From assembly GCA_021234155.1 (NCBI GenBank), contig JAJEKV010000267.1, forward strand, positions 188,001 to 252,000: a stretch of DNA of 64,000 nt, given 5' to 3'. The notes beneath the pieces are model-generated. The model did not search any database. It was not told the origin of the DNA and saw only the letters and a list, made by a program, of their open reading frames with translations. Each line of letters starts with the position of its first letter. Position 1 is the first letter of the stretch. This DNA is from Isoetes taiwanensis (taxonomy: Eukaryota > Streptophyta > Lycopodiopsida > Isoetales > Isoetaceae). Both the position numbers and the translations under genes were made by a program. Below, in pieces: positions 47,708 to 59,150 of this stretch.

Positions 47708-48720
47708 ATATGCTTAGGAACTTGTCCAGCCCTATGATTACAACAAAAATAACCTATCCTATCGTACATGGCCGCACTTTGTACTTCTCCTTACAGATAT
47801 AGATAATAGCAATATCCTCTACCTTGTCTATTTAACTTTTTTTGTGTCCTTGCCTTTTTTTTTGGCTAGCCCCCTTGACCTCATCTCAACTTGCCTAATT
47901 GGGATACATATTCATAAGATGCTTCACATGTTTTGCTTATTAATTGGGAACGTTTTTAGTTCATGTGCTCTTTTGAATTTTGATGTTGAGGGAAAGTTAG
48001 AATAGCTATTGCTAAAGTTGCACTTATGGCAAGGTTTAGGTCTATCTATAGTTTTCGAATTATAGAGTCTTAGATCCCCAATACTACAATTGTATTTTTG
48101 GCCCTTTTATGCAACCCTACCTTACCCCATACTATTTAAAATGCAACTTCAACACGAGCCTTCATATATAAAACATGTTGAGTGTTAAATTTGATAAGTT
48201 GCCAAATCTTGTGCACATTCAAGGAACCATGAGTACCCTTTGGTATGTGTCACACGCATTGCTAGTTCTCATTTTGTCCATTTTTAACTTAAAGAAATCA
48301 TAGGTACCTTAACAATATTTATGTTGCTTATGGTTTCCTAATCTGGTTTGAGATTCATGAGAGTCTTTCATACTATAAGAGTCCCTTTTAACCCTTCTAT
48401 TAAATTTTACCATGAGCCATTTTGCTGCTTAAATGTTACTACTTCTCTCAATTTTCTTGTGGGTTGTAACATTTGTCAATATTTTGAACAAATCCGTTGG
48501 GTTGGAAACTAGTAAATTTGAACCACGATCTCTTCTATTCGCCAATATTTTTTCTAGTGCATTTATTATTCGGTGTCCACAGGTTCATATGGTTTTAAAA
48601 TTATGGAGTAATGAGTAATCATGAGTTTCTAGACTGTATATATGTTATGATGTTGGCTTTTTGCTCCTCCTGTTAAATATCTTGTCTCTGCTTGCTACCT
48701 TGGACTATAGTGCCTCTATC
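47708..48720. other. Continuation of the LINE-derived repeat, then no recognised gene
   Basis: 47712-47800 continues the target repeat interrupted at 43165; the same order occurs at 48941-48988 plus 49474-49530. The rest up to 48720 is AT-rich with no recognised coding sequence. Confidence 0.5.
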
Positions 48721-48988
48721 CAATCTGGCTTGTTTCTCTAATGTTCTTGAGAGTTTTCAAATAGTAATTACACGAGTTTCATTTCTATTGGCAGATATTT
48801 TGGTTCAGAATAGTTGAAATGCCTCAGATCTATGAAACGCCGCTACCTATGTCAATAATAATATTTCTTCTGTTAAATTTTCACTATTATTGGATATCCA
48901 CTACATACAAAGCATCCATTAGTCGAGTTCACATGATATGTTCTTAGAAACTTGTCCGCCCCTATGATTACAACAAATAATATCCTAT
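48720..48988 (+). mobile_element. Diverged copy of the LINE-derived repeat's distal part
   Basis: Homologous to 42780-43165 plus 47708-47745, with several internal deletions. It preserves the empty site of the 4.54-kb element and continues across the MITE at 48989-49473. Confidence 0.75.
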
Positions 48989-49473
48989 CCCGGTAGGTTC
49001 ACCTAGATTATGGGGTATGAAACATGTGAGTGCACCAAATGGGTTTTTTTATTGTCTCTCTGATACCGTATACGTAAGAAAAATATAAGTTTTTATAGTT
49101 TGAATGTCGTACAGATACCAGAAGGAGTATGGTGGCGCAAATATTTGATTCGTATTCATACTGTAAGGGTCCGTCATTTTTGGTGGCTTATAATGTTGGG
49201 GATTCTGTGATAATATGATATGACTATGATAATAGATATTATGTATATATTATTATATTATAAAATAATAGAGACATCGTATATGTATGGAAGGGATTGT
49301 CAAGTAAAAGTGTTTTGGGCAACTAATTATACGATATGGGTTGCATTCTTTTACAAATAATGTAGTCGTATACAAAGGGTTTTTCATATGGAACTGTCGT
49401 ATACAATGGGTTTTTTGGCAACCTAAGGAACGCACATGGCATATATACCTATAATAGAGGTGAATCCCCCGGG
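48989..49473. mobile_element. MITE family copy 4, long variant (485 bp)
   Basis: The ends are CCCGGTAGGTTCACCT and, inverted, CCCGGGGGATTCACCT. An exact 8-base duplication TATCCTAT flanks it (48981-48988, 49474-49481). The paralogous site at 47750 lacks the insertion. It is about twice the length of the other three copies and has no coding capacity. Confidence 0.8.
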
Positions 49474-50504
49474 TATCCTATCCTTTTATACATGACCACA
49501 CTTTGAACTTCTGCTTCCTTTCAGTTCCGATTCATAATGTCATGAGATCTATATCTACCGGCCTCTTCAGCAGTAGTGTTGGTTTGGGGATCTTCTCATG
49601 GTAGCTCCATGGAACTTCTATTGGCCTCCTCCTCCTGCATCGCTAACCCTCATGTTTTTGCTGCCTTTGTTCTTCAACATTGTGTTCTGGTTATTGTCTT
49701 AGTAAAGATGCCTAGATGTAACTTTTCTTTTAGTTTGTCTCCTCTTCCCTCTCTCCTTGTGTGCTGCATATCCAGTTTTGACAATTCAATTTATCTTCAT
49801 ATGATGATAAAAAGATAAATGTAATTGTCAAAAATCAATGCCATTTAGTTAGTTAGGCACCTAACGGTTAGACTTTTTTCAGTCTTTTCTTTCCTTCACC
49901 ATCGCATCTTCATCTCCACACTTCTGGCTTTGATCCCTTTCTTCCCACCCACCCACCCTCGTTGCTTATTGCTAATCTGTTGGATTTTGTGAAAGGTCAT
50001 GCCTTAGCCATCATGCCGATGTATAATGTGTCGGTTTTGATTACAATTGATGTTGCTTGTGCTGCTTTCCAAATCTATATGCCTCTTTGCTGCTATGAGT
50101 CTTGCTTGTTATTTGGTGAAAAACCCTCATGACTTAGACATATTGACAATGGTTAATATGTGAGATGCAATGTATGTCTAGAGACACTGGTGGTTTGGGC
50201 ATGCTCATTCGTAGAGTAGACCTTTCTGATCTCCTCTTTCTCCATTGCATGCTCCACTACTTTGTTGCATACAAGCTCCAACCTTGTTAGTCTCGTTGTT
50301 TCATGCTACTTCTTCATCGATCTAACTATTCACCTACACGCCCTAAGTGTTTGGCTATATTTTACACATTCAACGCCTAGTGTAGGAAGGGCCCTTGTGC
50401 CAGTGTACTTGATTGTGATTTATGGCCCTCGTGCCAGTTGTTGTTATGAGATTGTGGATTCTTGGCCCTCGTGCTGGTCTTGGAAGGCCCTCATGTCTTG
50501 TGCC

Positions 50505-50617
50505 TTGTGACATTATTGTGATGAGACCTTCGTGTTCCCTTTGTGACATTGTTGTGATGAGACCTTCGTATTCCCTTTGTTTTGCCCTTGTGACATTGTT
50601 GTGATGAGACCTCTGTT
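50505..50617. repeat. 36-47-bp tandem repeat, three copies
   Basis: Units begin TTGTGACATT at 50505, 50541 and 50588 and continue GTTGTGATGAGACCT. Confidence 0.85.
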
Positions 50618-50924
50618 GATGCAGAGTGTCTTCTTTAGCTCCACCAAGTTGACTTGGAGTATGCTTTGGGATTATCATTTATGCAAGGATGCAGTCCACC
50701 ATGATGGTTTTGGAGTACGGTTTTGAAGGTTTTTGGCTTGACTATTTGTGGAGAAGGGCATGTATTTTGCATGTTTCATCTTAATCAAATTTGTTCAGCT
50801 GTTGTTGTACTTCTATGATTTAGATCCCTATTGATCAGTGTATTATGGTCATGCTTTTTCCACAAAAACTTGATAGGGTGAGGTGTTTTTATCCATAATG
50901 ATTTCATTAATCAGGAGCATTATC

Positions 50925-51062
50925 AGCATCGTATTTTGGTTATTGGTTAGCGGAGATGTCCAGATGTCAGCATTGTATTCTGGTTGTTGGTTTAGTGGAG
51001 ATGCCCAGATGTGGCAGCATTGTATCCCGGTAATTAGTTTCATGGAGATGCCCAGATGTGGC
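50925..51062. repeat. 44-47-bp tandem repeat, three copies
   Basis: Units start at 50925, 50969 and 51016 with AGCAT(C/T)GTAT and end GGAGATG(T/C)CCAGATGT. A related single unit lies at about 49680-49720 (TAAAGATGCCTAGATGT), so part of this region is an older duplication. Confidence 0.8.
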
Positions 51063-51069
51063 TTTTCTT

Positions 51070-52560
51070 TTAGTTTTCTCATCTTCCCTCTCTCCAGTCC
51101 ATATTCTTTCCTGCAGACAAAATCAGACTTTGCAAATTCATGGAGTTTTCTACATGCCATATCAAATATAACTATGCAAATTCTTGGGGCTTTTTGCGGG
51201 AAACACACAAAATCATGAAAGCCAATTGCGAACATAGATTTTTAACTTGATGAATAAATTTCTCTGCCTAAGGGGGGTTTCATTAAGGGATCTGGAGTTG
51301 AAACCTCAATGCTCAGTGTAGAGGAAGGTTTCTAAGTTTCCATGAATCAGAACACCTTAAGTTTTTCTTCCTTTTTGCAAAATCTCGGTTAATTAATTCA
51401 GAGGAACGAAACTTGAGCCAATTGATCAAATCAGATCCAAAACCTGAGCACAAAGTAATAGTGATGGATTACTTTTTGTCAAGTTCCCAAACCAGAGTTC
51501 CTCAAAATGAGGTAATGATAAGAACTGGCCTCCGGAAAGCCTAGCCTCCAGAAAAGCTGTAGGTTTCGCATCCATGGAAAATCCCCCTTAGAATCCCTCT
51601 TGCCAAGCTCGAGAGAAAAGAGTGGTGGAGGTTCGAAACCCTAATATAAGAAAACTCGAGCTTTGTATATGTGAGAAAGGGAAAAGGGAAAATAGAATAG
51701 AATAGAAGAGAATAGAAAAGGGGAAAAGGAAGGGGTAAGACCATTAGAACATGGATTTCTTTATAATAAAATACAATGTGCACTCTAGAAATACTGACTA
51801 GTATAGCTCGTGCAATATGATTGCCAAATCATATGAAAACCACGTATAAATATAAAAAATTAACCCATCGTTATTATGCTAGATATTGCTTGAGAAGACC
51901 AATACTAGGTAGCACATGATTGTATTTTCTTTCTTATTTGTTTGTTCAACCAGAAGGTTGAGGTTGCCTATCAAAGGTCTTTGAACTGGATGATATGCGG
52001 TCTAAGGGTCATAGTTTTTAAAGCTCTTAAAAACTCAATTCACCATCCCATTAGTTTAAATGTTCTTGTCTAATTTACTATTAGATTTATATTGAACTTA
52101 ATCAATGGGTTATTTAGTCTAATATTTTTCTTGAAATGACACGAAATCGGCAAAGAATTAAATTGAATTGAATGGTTTCTTTTATCCATGAAGACCAATC
52201 TGTCTATGGGACTAAGGTCGATGCGGTAAATCTTTTGTATGGAGGTTCATACTGGTTTCACAAGCGTAAATAGGGAGTTTTCCCTAGTTTGACTGTATCG
52301 TGCAATATAAGAAGTGCTTGAACATATTCTATGCATTTGGAATCATCCTTATACGTGGAGATTATGCAATTGAATGAGAGATTCAACTTGTGTGACTATA
52401 TCTCGCACTAAGCTAGGTGCAAACGGCCAATACATCTACCAATAGCCAGCTCATAACGTATCTTAGAAATGTTTTACTCCTTTTACTAGTGAAACTTTTA
52501 ATTTGGCTAGATATTTGACTTAAGTTTTATGATATGATCACGTTCTTCACAACATTTATG
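51070..52560. other. No recognisable gene (about 1.5 kb)
   Basis: AT-rich. The last 120 bases before the second kinase are homologous to 28085-28165 upstream of the first kinase, so the duplicated unit included promoter-proximal sequence. Confidence 0.45.
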
Positions 52561-52687
52561 AAACAGTTTGTTTATCAAGTCGTGCTGGTCTGGTGGACCG
52601 TGGAAGGAATCATTCACGTTCTCATCCTTAGTTTTAAGTTCCAATAGTTGTAGTAGATCTTCATCCATGGGAGCAGAGGAAGAGAAA

Positions 52688-54337
52688 ATGGCGCAGTTCA
52701 TAATCAAATGGGGGATGTTGCTTGTATTGATCCCATTAGCAAGAGCAGCTAATTCCTCATTTTGTATTACAAAAAATGTTTGTGGAAGCTATGGATTCTG
52801 TGATCCAAACCTATCAGAATGCTTCTGTCCTTCTGGAGGTTTTTATCCCAAATATTCTACAGATGCAAGCAAGGGATGCAACTTCACCAAGGGTTATTAT
52901 ACAACCCAATTCAAAAAACTTAATAGTGTGGCCTATTCTTCGTACCAAGCTTCTGATCTACTTTATTCTTCAACCACAGAATTGTTTTGCAGAGATGCAT
53001 GCAGTCAAAACACTAACTGCTATGCTGCATTCTATAATGCATCTTTGAATTGCCGCTTGGTGCTGGAAGAACTTGGTTCTATCATATATACTGCTAATGA
53101 AAATGATATTGCTTACATCTTTGTACTTGTTGGTCTTAAACCCAAGTCTACTTCAGTTGGTGCAATTGCAGGAGGAATTGCTGGAGGTATAATTGTTTTG
53201 ATCTTTATAAGTTTTATATTTTGTTTCATCAGGCATAAAAAATCCAAGGTTCCAGCACAGCGTCTCCCGGCAGTTGCTGGGGATGTTGATGTTGGGCCAA
53301 TAGGGCCTAGGAAGTTTACATACTCTGAAATAGAAGATATGACTAAGAAATTCAAGGAAAAAATTGGTGAAGGAGGTTTTGCTGATGTTTACAGAGGTTG
53401 GACCAAAACTGGTTCTCAATTAGCTGTCAAATTAATAAGGGCCTCAAATGAAGTTAGAGATTTTCAGCGCGAGATATCGGTCCTGTCAGTTACTCATCAC
53501 TGGAACCTTGTCGATTTTCTTGGCTACTGCACAGAGAAGAGTAAAATGATTCTGGTGTATAAATTCATGGTGAATGGTTCACTAGACAGATGGATTTTTG
53601 ATAACTCTAACCCAGATACACTGCTCAGCTGGGAAAAGAGGTTCAAAATCATGACAGGTGTTGCAACTGGGATGTCTTATCTACATGAACAGTGTGGAAA
53701 CATTGTTCTGCACTTAGATCTGAAGCCTCAGAACATATTACTAGATGAAAAATTCATCCCCAAGGTTGCTGATTTTGGTCTTAGCAGGTTGCTTGACAGA
53801 GATCAGTCCATGGCCATGACTCAGACAATAAGAGGCACACCATTATACATAGCACCAGAAAGCCTAATGGGATCTGGCCTAAATGAAAAGATGGATGTTT
53901 ACAGCTTTGGAATTATAATGTTAGAAACTGTGGCAGGGAGAAGCATTTTAGATCTGGCAGGTGCAACACTTGCAGAAGCTGTGACAGCCCTTGAGAGGGA
54001 AAATTTTTTCCCATTTGAACTTGTAGATCCTGCGATTCACAGATCGGTAAATAGAACTGAAGCCAAAAGGGTGATTAGGGTTGCTTTTCTTTGCCTTCTG
54101 CAAAATAATGAACGTCCTCCAATGTCCTCTGTTCTACACATGCTGCAGGGAAGAATACCCATTCAAGCCATGTCGGCTACACAAGTAACAACTCTCAAGG
54201 AATGTTTTGCCTCCAAACGCCCAGGCATGGCATTTGTAAATTTTTCATTCGGAGGAAACTACAGCCAATCAACCAGTGTCAGCGCCACCTATCAACCTCA
54301 ATTTCCTCCTTCTCCACTATTAGGTTCAGGCAGATAA
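52688..54337 (+). CDS. Lectin-less G-type receptor-like Ser/Thr kinase 2 (SD2-5-like kinase)
   Basis: Intronless, 549 residues from the ATG at 52688. This start aligns with the first kinase and gives a clean signal peptide; an in-frame ATG at 52667 would add seven residues. Signal peptide 1-20, EGF-like module 26-64, PAN-like region to about 146 (Cys 101, 105, 111, 122), transmembrane segment about 156-181, kinase about 220-490. Glycine loop GEGGFADV (227-234), Lys248, Glu262, catalytic loop HLDLKPQN (342-349), DFG 362-364, APE 389-391. It has the same non-RD HLD loop and the same missing lectin domain as the first kinase. The kinase domains are very similar and the ectodomains more diverged, as expected if ligand binding is what varies. 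Tail motifs YQPQFPPSPLLGSGR and the upstream leader are shared too. Confidence 0.93.
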   Translation: MAQFIIKWGMLLVLIPLARAANSSFCITKNVCGSYGFCDPNLSECFCPSGGFYPKYSTDASKGCNFTKGYYTTQFKKLNSVAYSSYQASDLLYSSTTELFCRDACSQNTNCYAAFYNASLNCRLVLEELGSIIYTANENDIAYIFVLVGLKPKSTSVGAIAGGIAGGIIVLIFISFIFCFIRHKKSKVPAQRLPAVAGDVDVGPIGPRKFTYSEIEDMTKKFKEKIGEGGFADVYRGWTKTGSQLAVKLIRASNEVRDFQREISVLSVTHHWNLVDFLGYCTEKSKMILVYKFMVNGSLDRWIFDNSNPDTLLSWEKRFKIMTGVATGMSYLHEQCGNIVLHLDLKPQNILLDEKFIPKVADFGLSRLLDRDQSMAMTQTIRGTPLYIAPESLMGSGLNEKMDVYSFGIIMLETVAGRSILDLAGATLAEAVTALERENFFPFELVDPAIHRSVNRTEAKRVIRVAFLCLLQNNERPPMSSVLHMLQGRIPIQAMSATQVTTLKECFASKRPGMAFVNFSFGGNYSQSTSVSATYQPQFPPSPLLGSGR

Positions 54338-54339
54338 CA

Positions 54340-56100
54340 AACTTCTTAGCTAGTGCTCCACTTTGCAAATGACTGTAATAAGTTAAATGCCCTCTGCTTG
54401 TTCAACTGTACTCAATTCGGTACCTTTTTTTGTAGACGATTCTTTTTAATAAATACTTGTGTGTATCCATTGTTGGAACCATAGTGGATCAAATTTCCAT
54501 TGGAGTAGTATGATCATCTAGATGAAACTGGATATTCCTAGAAATATGCCAGATCTAAAGTCAATAGATATACACCTCACACCATGTATAATAGAGCGCT
54601 CCCCTGTGTATGTATATATTAATATATAAGTAAAAAAATACAAATGAGAATGTTCAATAAAGGGCCACAAACCATTGCAACGAAAGAAAGAAAAGTTTTT
54701 GCAATCAGAAGCATTCATCTGCCTTTGAACCTCATTGGAACCTCGCAAAGTTGGCTCAGCATCTACCTCAACTCAGGCAACATTAATGCTTGGATGAATC
54801 TAAGAATGATTCTACACCAAGTGCTAATTCCTGGGGAAAACTCGTAGCATAGCTTTTAGGGTGGTAAAGCAGGCTTCTCTAGGCGGTAAACTCGAAGCAT
54901 AGAGAAAAACTCGAAGCATAGCTTCTTTGGGTGGTAATGCTTATTTTTCGGTAACTCAAAGCAAGCAAGGGTTGTGCAAGCAGGCCGAACTGCAGTCCGT
55001 ATGAGAAGTTCATAGCAAATTTTATAGCCCTAACAAGTTTTACAGCCCTAACAAATTTCACAGCCCTTTATTTACGAGCACCTTTATTTACGAGCATAGA
55101 CGGACACTGACGGGTCGTGAGGGATAGTGAAATGACAGGACTGACGAGTTATCATTGTGACGACGAATCATTCCCTCTCTGAGTCCATAAATGATCACCT
55201 TCAATTTCGTGCTCCAAAATTGTAGCTTGCAATTTGGCTCTCGATCAAACGAAGTTTTCGACCATAATTCAAGCTCTCAATCGAATACAATTTTTTGTTT
55301 GCATTCCATCTTTTTTTGCCCTATAACTCCACACCAAATTGAACTTCTACCATGAGTTCTACCCCGTGCAAAGGTATGGCATATCCCTATTATTTTTATG
55401 ATTGGAATTGGTGTTCTTTTTCTTTTTTAAATCCTAACCAGGTTTTAATCAAAATTTTATTATTAATATTATTATTTTTTCAGCTAAAGCCAGCAAAAAC
55501 GCAAAATGAATTTGCTGAGCTTAGGATTGTGGAGTCGAAGGAAGAAAACCAAGAGAAATCAAAGAAGATTTCAAATACTGATTTTCTGTCAGTTTTTAAA
55601 GTATCACTGAGGTCTGGGAAGATTAATATCAAAGGAATCAAGTTGGTTTTTGACAAAAGTTCAATGACTTGCTTCGAAAAGTTTATCAAAGCGGTCCTAC
55701 CAATAACAAAGTGAGAACATTTTCAAGGGCTTTTGAGTGGTAGAACTCCACTAAAGCTTTGGTCGACCCGAAAACTGCAAGGTCAATTGAACATCTCTAG
55801 TTGCAGAGTCCCATAGATTTTCTAGTTTAGAAAATTAAGGTTGAAGTTAACTGTTTTAAATTTAACTTCGATGTAATTATAAATCACATAGAAGTTTGTC
55901 AGATATGAGAAAGAAAGTTGAAGAAGATATGGCTATAAAAAAGGCAGCAACTTTGTTAAGCTTCGAAGGAGCTATAACCTTTGTCGACGCCACATGCAAG
56001 CCATTATACACACAGATTAGCCATTAGATCTTTAAATATGCTCAAAATAGGCCTCAAGGTGCCAAAACCTACTCTCCCCCTAACAAAAGCAAGCTATATG
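54340..56100. other. No recognised gene; an unassigned plus-strand open stretch
   Basis: 55352-55714 is an open frame with an ATG, a hydrophobic stretch at residues 31-45 and a charged C-terminal half rich in Lys and Glu. No family was recognised, and it lies just upstream of gypsy-derived sequence, so it may be part of that element or unrelated. Elsewhere nothing was seen. Confidence 0.25.
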
Positions 56101-56109
56101 CTAAGAGGG

Positions 56110-58105
56110 TCAAATGTTATATCCATTGTGGATTACCTAGGCCATTGAGAAATCCAAAGCTTCTTGGCCTAGCAGGGTTTTAGCGCAAGTTTGTCAAGGA
56201 CTACTCGAGCATAACAGTTCCATTGTCAAGAATGACAAAACAAACTACCCACAAGTAGGAGGAAGCGTGGACACAAAAATATGACAACTAAAGCTAGGGC
56301 TCGCAACAGCATTATGTTAGCCCTCTCCAGTTCAATAAAACCTTACTAATTATATTCAGATGCTTGCGACAAAGAAACTGAAACAATCTTGATGCAAGAG
56401 AGGCAAGTCATAGCGTACGACTCCAAGAATTCCAAAGGATCAGAGTCTAGATATCCAACACAAGTGAAAGGAGTAGTAAGATCCTTCAAAACATGGAGTC
56501 GTTACTCTTGAATTCTCCACACAAATGCTAAGGGATTTGTACGTTTCCTATCACACCAGTACTGTGCATGAGGCAATGCAGATGGTCAACAATGATGAAA
56601 ATATAATTGCCTTACAAGATCACTTACAAAGCAGGCAAGCTCAATGTTGTTGCCGACGGACTCTCACAGATCAGCATTGATGTTAGTCTCCGACTACACC
56701 ATTCATCACAGCAGAACTGGAAAAGGAACACTTTTTGAAGGAAATCCATGATAACTTCTAAGCATCGCAACTACAAATGACTTGGCAATTGTCTATAAAT
56801 TAGAGGATTGACACCTCTATTACAAGGATAGGTTGTGTTACACACAATGAGAAGAAGATTAAGGATCAAATTCTATATGAATTGTATGATGCTCATGCAG
56901 CATGACATCCAGGTTTTGACCCAACGTACGTGGCAATACGTAGAAGTTGTCGGCCAGGTATGAAGCAGCATATTGCCAAGTATGTCAAGCAATGCATATC
57001 ATGCCAATGTGCAGATCAAATTTTCCAGAGCACTCCAACTACTTAAGGTGCCAATCTATAAGTAGGATGAATACTCCTTAGAATCAATGGGACCCCAACC
57101 ACAAGGAAGGGGAATGATATCATCCTTGTTGTTATGAATTCCCTCTCCCAATTGGCACACTTCATACCTTGCAAGTAAATTATTACAACATTGAAACAAC
57201 GGTGCTCTTTGCAAATAATATCTTCTGGCCTAGGGGTATAGTATCCTACAGAGATCCTAAGATTATAGGAGAAATTTGGAAGGTGTTATACCATACATTC
57301 AATACTAAGCTCCATGAACACAACATAGCAACCTCGAACGGATGATCAAGAAAGATTGAATAGAGTCCTACAGGACATGCTGAGGGTCTATACCTGTAAG
57401 AGAAGGAAGATAAGTGGAAATCCTATATCTATCTAGCTGAATTTTCATGCAATAGTGCTAAGCACTCTGCTATGGGTATGCCACCCGTCATGCTAAAATA
57501 TGCATAAAAATGTTTGATTTCAGTAACATGGCGATCTGGTATCCAAATAGCAAGTTGCGCAAGATTTGCTTGAAGAGATGGAGGCGAGCAATTTCGGAAG
57601 CACAAGAATATATGCTCAAAGAACAAGCAAGGCAAAAAGTCTATGGGGATAGGCCTCGCACAGATAAAATTATTGAGCAAAATGATGAAGTATGGCTCGA
57701 AATTGCAGCCATGGAAGGGAAATTTTGAATGGGGACAACAGAGAAGTTGATACCACATTGGGCAGAATGATTCAGATCAGTTAGAAAAGTAGTGAATTTA
57801 CCTTATGAGCTAGAGCTTCCTCCACATTTAAGAGTCCATAAAGTCATTTTTGTTAGCTTAATTAAGCATTATGCTACTAAAGAAGCAGTCCTTTGCAAAA
57901 TCACCATCTCCTTGAACTCAAAGATAGGGAACTCCCCTTAAAACCTGGAAAAGTCCTCCAGACAAGGATTTGGCAATTATGTAGCTCCTAGTCAAATGGA
58001 AGTTTGCAACCGAAGAATATGCCACTTGGAAAAATGAAGAGGTTTTACGAGGGACTTTCTCTCTTTCCGAATTCGTAAACGAAGGTGGCAAGCCATTTAG
58101 TTGAA
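56110..58105 (+). pseudogene. Ty3/gypsy chromovirus polyprotein remnant
   Basis: Blocks of pol appear in the right order across shifting frames. The end of reverse transcriptase is FLGLAGY-like LLGLAGF with RKFVKDYSSITVPLS (about 56158-56235). RNase H is LYSDACDKETETILMQ and VIAYDSKNS (about 56350-56440), then KLNVVADGLSQ. The integrase zinc-binding part has HPGFDPTYVAIRR and MKQHIAKYVKQCISCQ (about 56900-57012), and the core has ILVVMNSLSQLAHFIPCK and VSYRDPKIIG. The C-terminal GPY-like part is near 57510-57728. It ends with a chromodomain-like segment (LVKWKFATEEYATWKNEE, about 57990-58045), marking a chromovirus. Many stops and shifts; LTRs not found. Confidence 0.75.
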
Positions 58106-58285
58106 AACTTGTAGACATAACTATTTGATGTGAAAACTTTGTTGACTTTTTAAGATTTTTGGTGGAATTTAGTTAATGATTAAGTATTACCTTGTTCTTT
58201 TCATAGCTTAGATAGTATAATAGATAGAAGAGTAACATAACTTGAAGAAAAACACAGCAAAAAATTCTTATCTATCCAACTAGAT

Positions 58286-58520
58286 TCCGGGGGATGCACT
58301 TAGTAATAAAAGGGTATGGACATCTGTGTTCGAAGGGTGCCCAAAAACATCCCTAGTATACTGATCTTTGGAAGCTAATTTAACCCCTAAAGTATATATT
58401 TTGCCCCAGATAATGGAAAAAGAACCCTCTAATGCTAAGTATACAAATATAAAATGGTAAAAAAAATGCCTTTCTTGCATGCACATGTCCCGTACTGCAA
58501 AGAATATTGAATGCCCCGGG
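58286..58520. mobile_element. MITE family copy 3 (235 bp)
   Basis: The ends are TCCGGGGGATGCACT and, inverted, CCCGGGGCATTCAAT, with an exact 8-base duplication AACTAGAT (58278-58285, 58521-58528). Internal GGGTATGGACATCTGTGTTC and CCAAAAACATCCC match copies 1 and 2. Confidence 0.85.
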
Positions 58521-58739
58521 AACTAGATCCACCTCCCAAATGGCTACAGGGCAAGGCTATTTCTTGGCCACTATAGCTATTGGTACTGGGATAGGATATC
58601 TGGCTTATATCAAGAAATTATCCACGTCCGATTGTTTGGATATAATCCAGCTTATGAACTAAGAGTTTCTTTGAAGGTCAATCTGCCCCGAAACATGGCA
58701 TCAAGAAATCTGGCTTTTGGCCTTGACCACTACTGTGAA

Positions 58740-59150
58740 TGACATCCAAAACCTTTGATCAAAGAGGATCAACTTCAAAACTTCTCAATTTTAAATCAAC
58801 CAATAGTTTGGATAGCAGGACGCTGCTATAGATGTGCAGTCGGGGCCTGGACCCTGCCTAAGTAAGGGCCTGAACCTCCTCTATTGCTGCTTCAGAATAC
58901 CAGCCAATAGTTTTGCAAGTAGAGAGCTGACTATGGTCATGCAGTAATGCGGTAGTTGGCTGGACCGTGAGGATCTCCTACATTATAGATGAAAATTACT
59001 CTACTAGTGATCCATTGTGATGGAAAACCTTTCTGAAGTGCTCTATTAAACAATCCAGTTAGGAGGGAGGTGATTTGTGGCCTGGCCCACTTGAGCAGCT
59101 CTACCTATATATCATCTAAATCTGCATCCTTGCCATTGGTGAGACGCTAC
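58740..59150 (-). mobile_element. LINE-derived repeat, inverted third copy
   Basis: On the minus strand this matches 40780-41180 and 42290-42690. It encodes the same damaged reverse-transcriptase piece (FNRALQKGFPSQW, then a diverged NYR segment). It shows a local duplication and rearrangement of the AAAACTATTGGCTGGTATTC part. Confidence 0.75.

Noticed and set aside
50370-51235. Minus-strand frames with internal repeats (EGLITTMSQ, NQQPEYNADIWTSPL)
   Set aside because: The repeats match DNA minisatellites at 50505-50617 and 50925-51062. No other coding signal is present.
52568-52687. Longer N-terminus for the second kinase
   Set aside because: The stretch before 52667 has no ATG, and it aligns with non-coding leader upstream of the first kinase.
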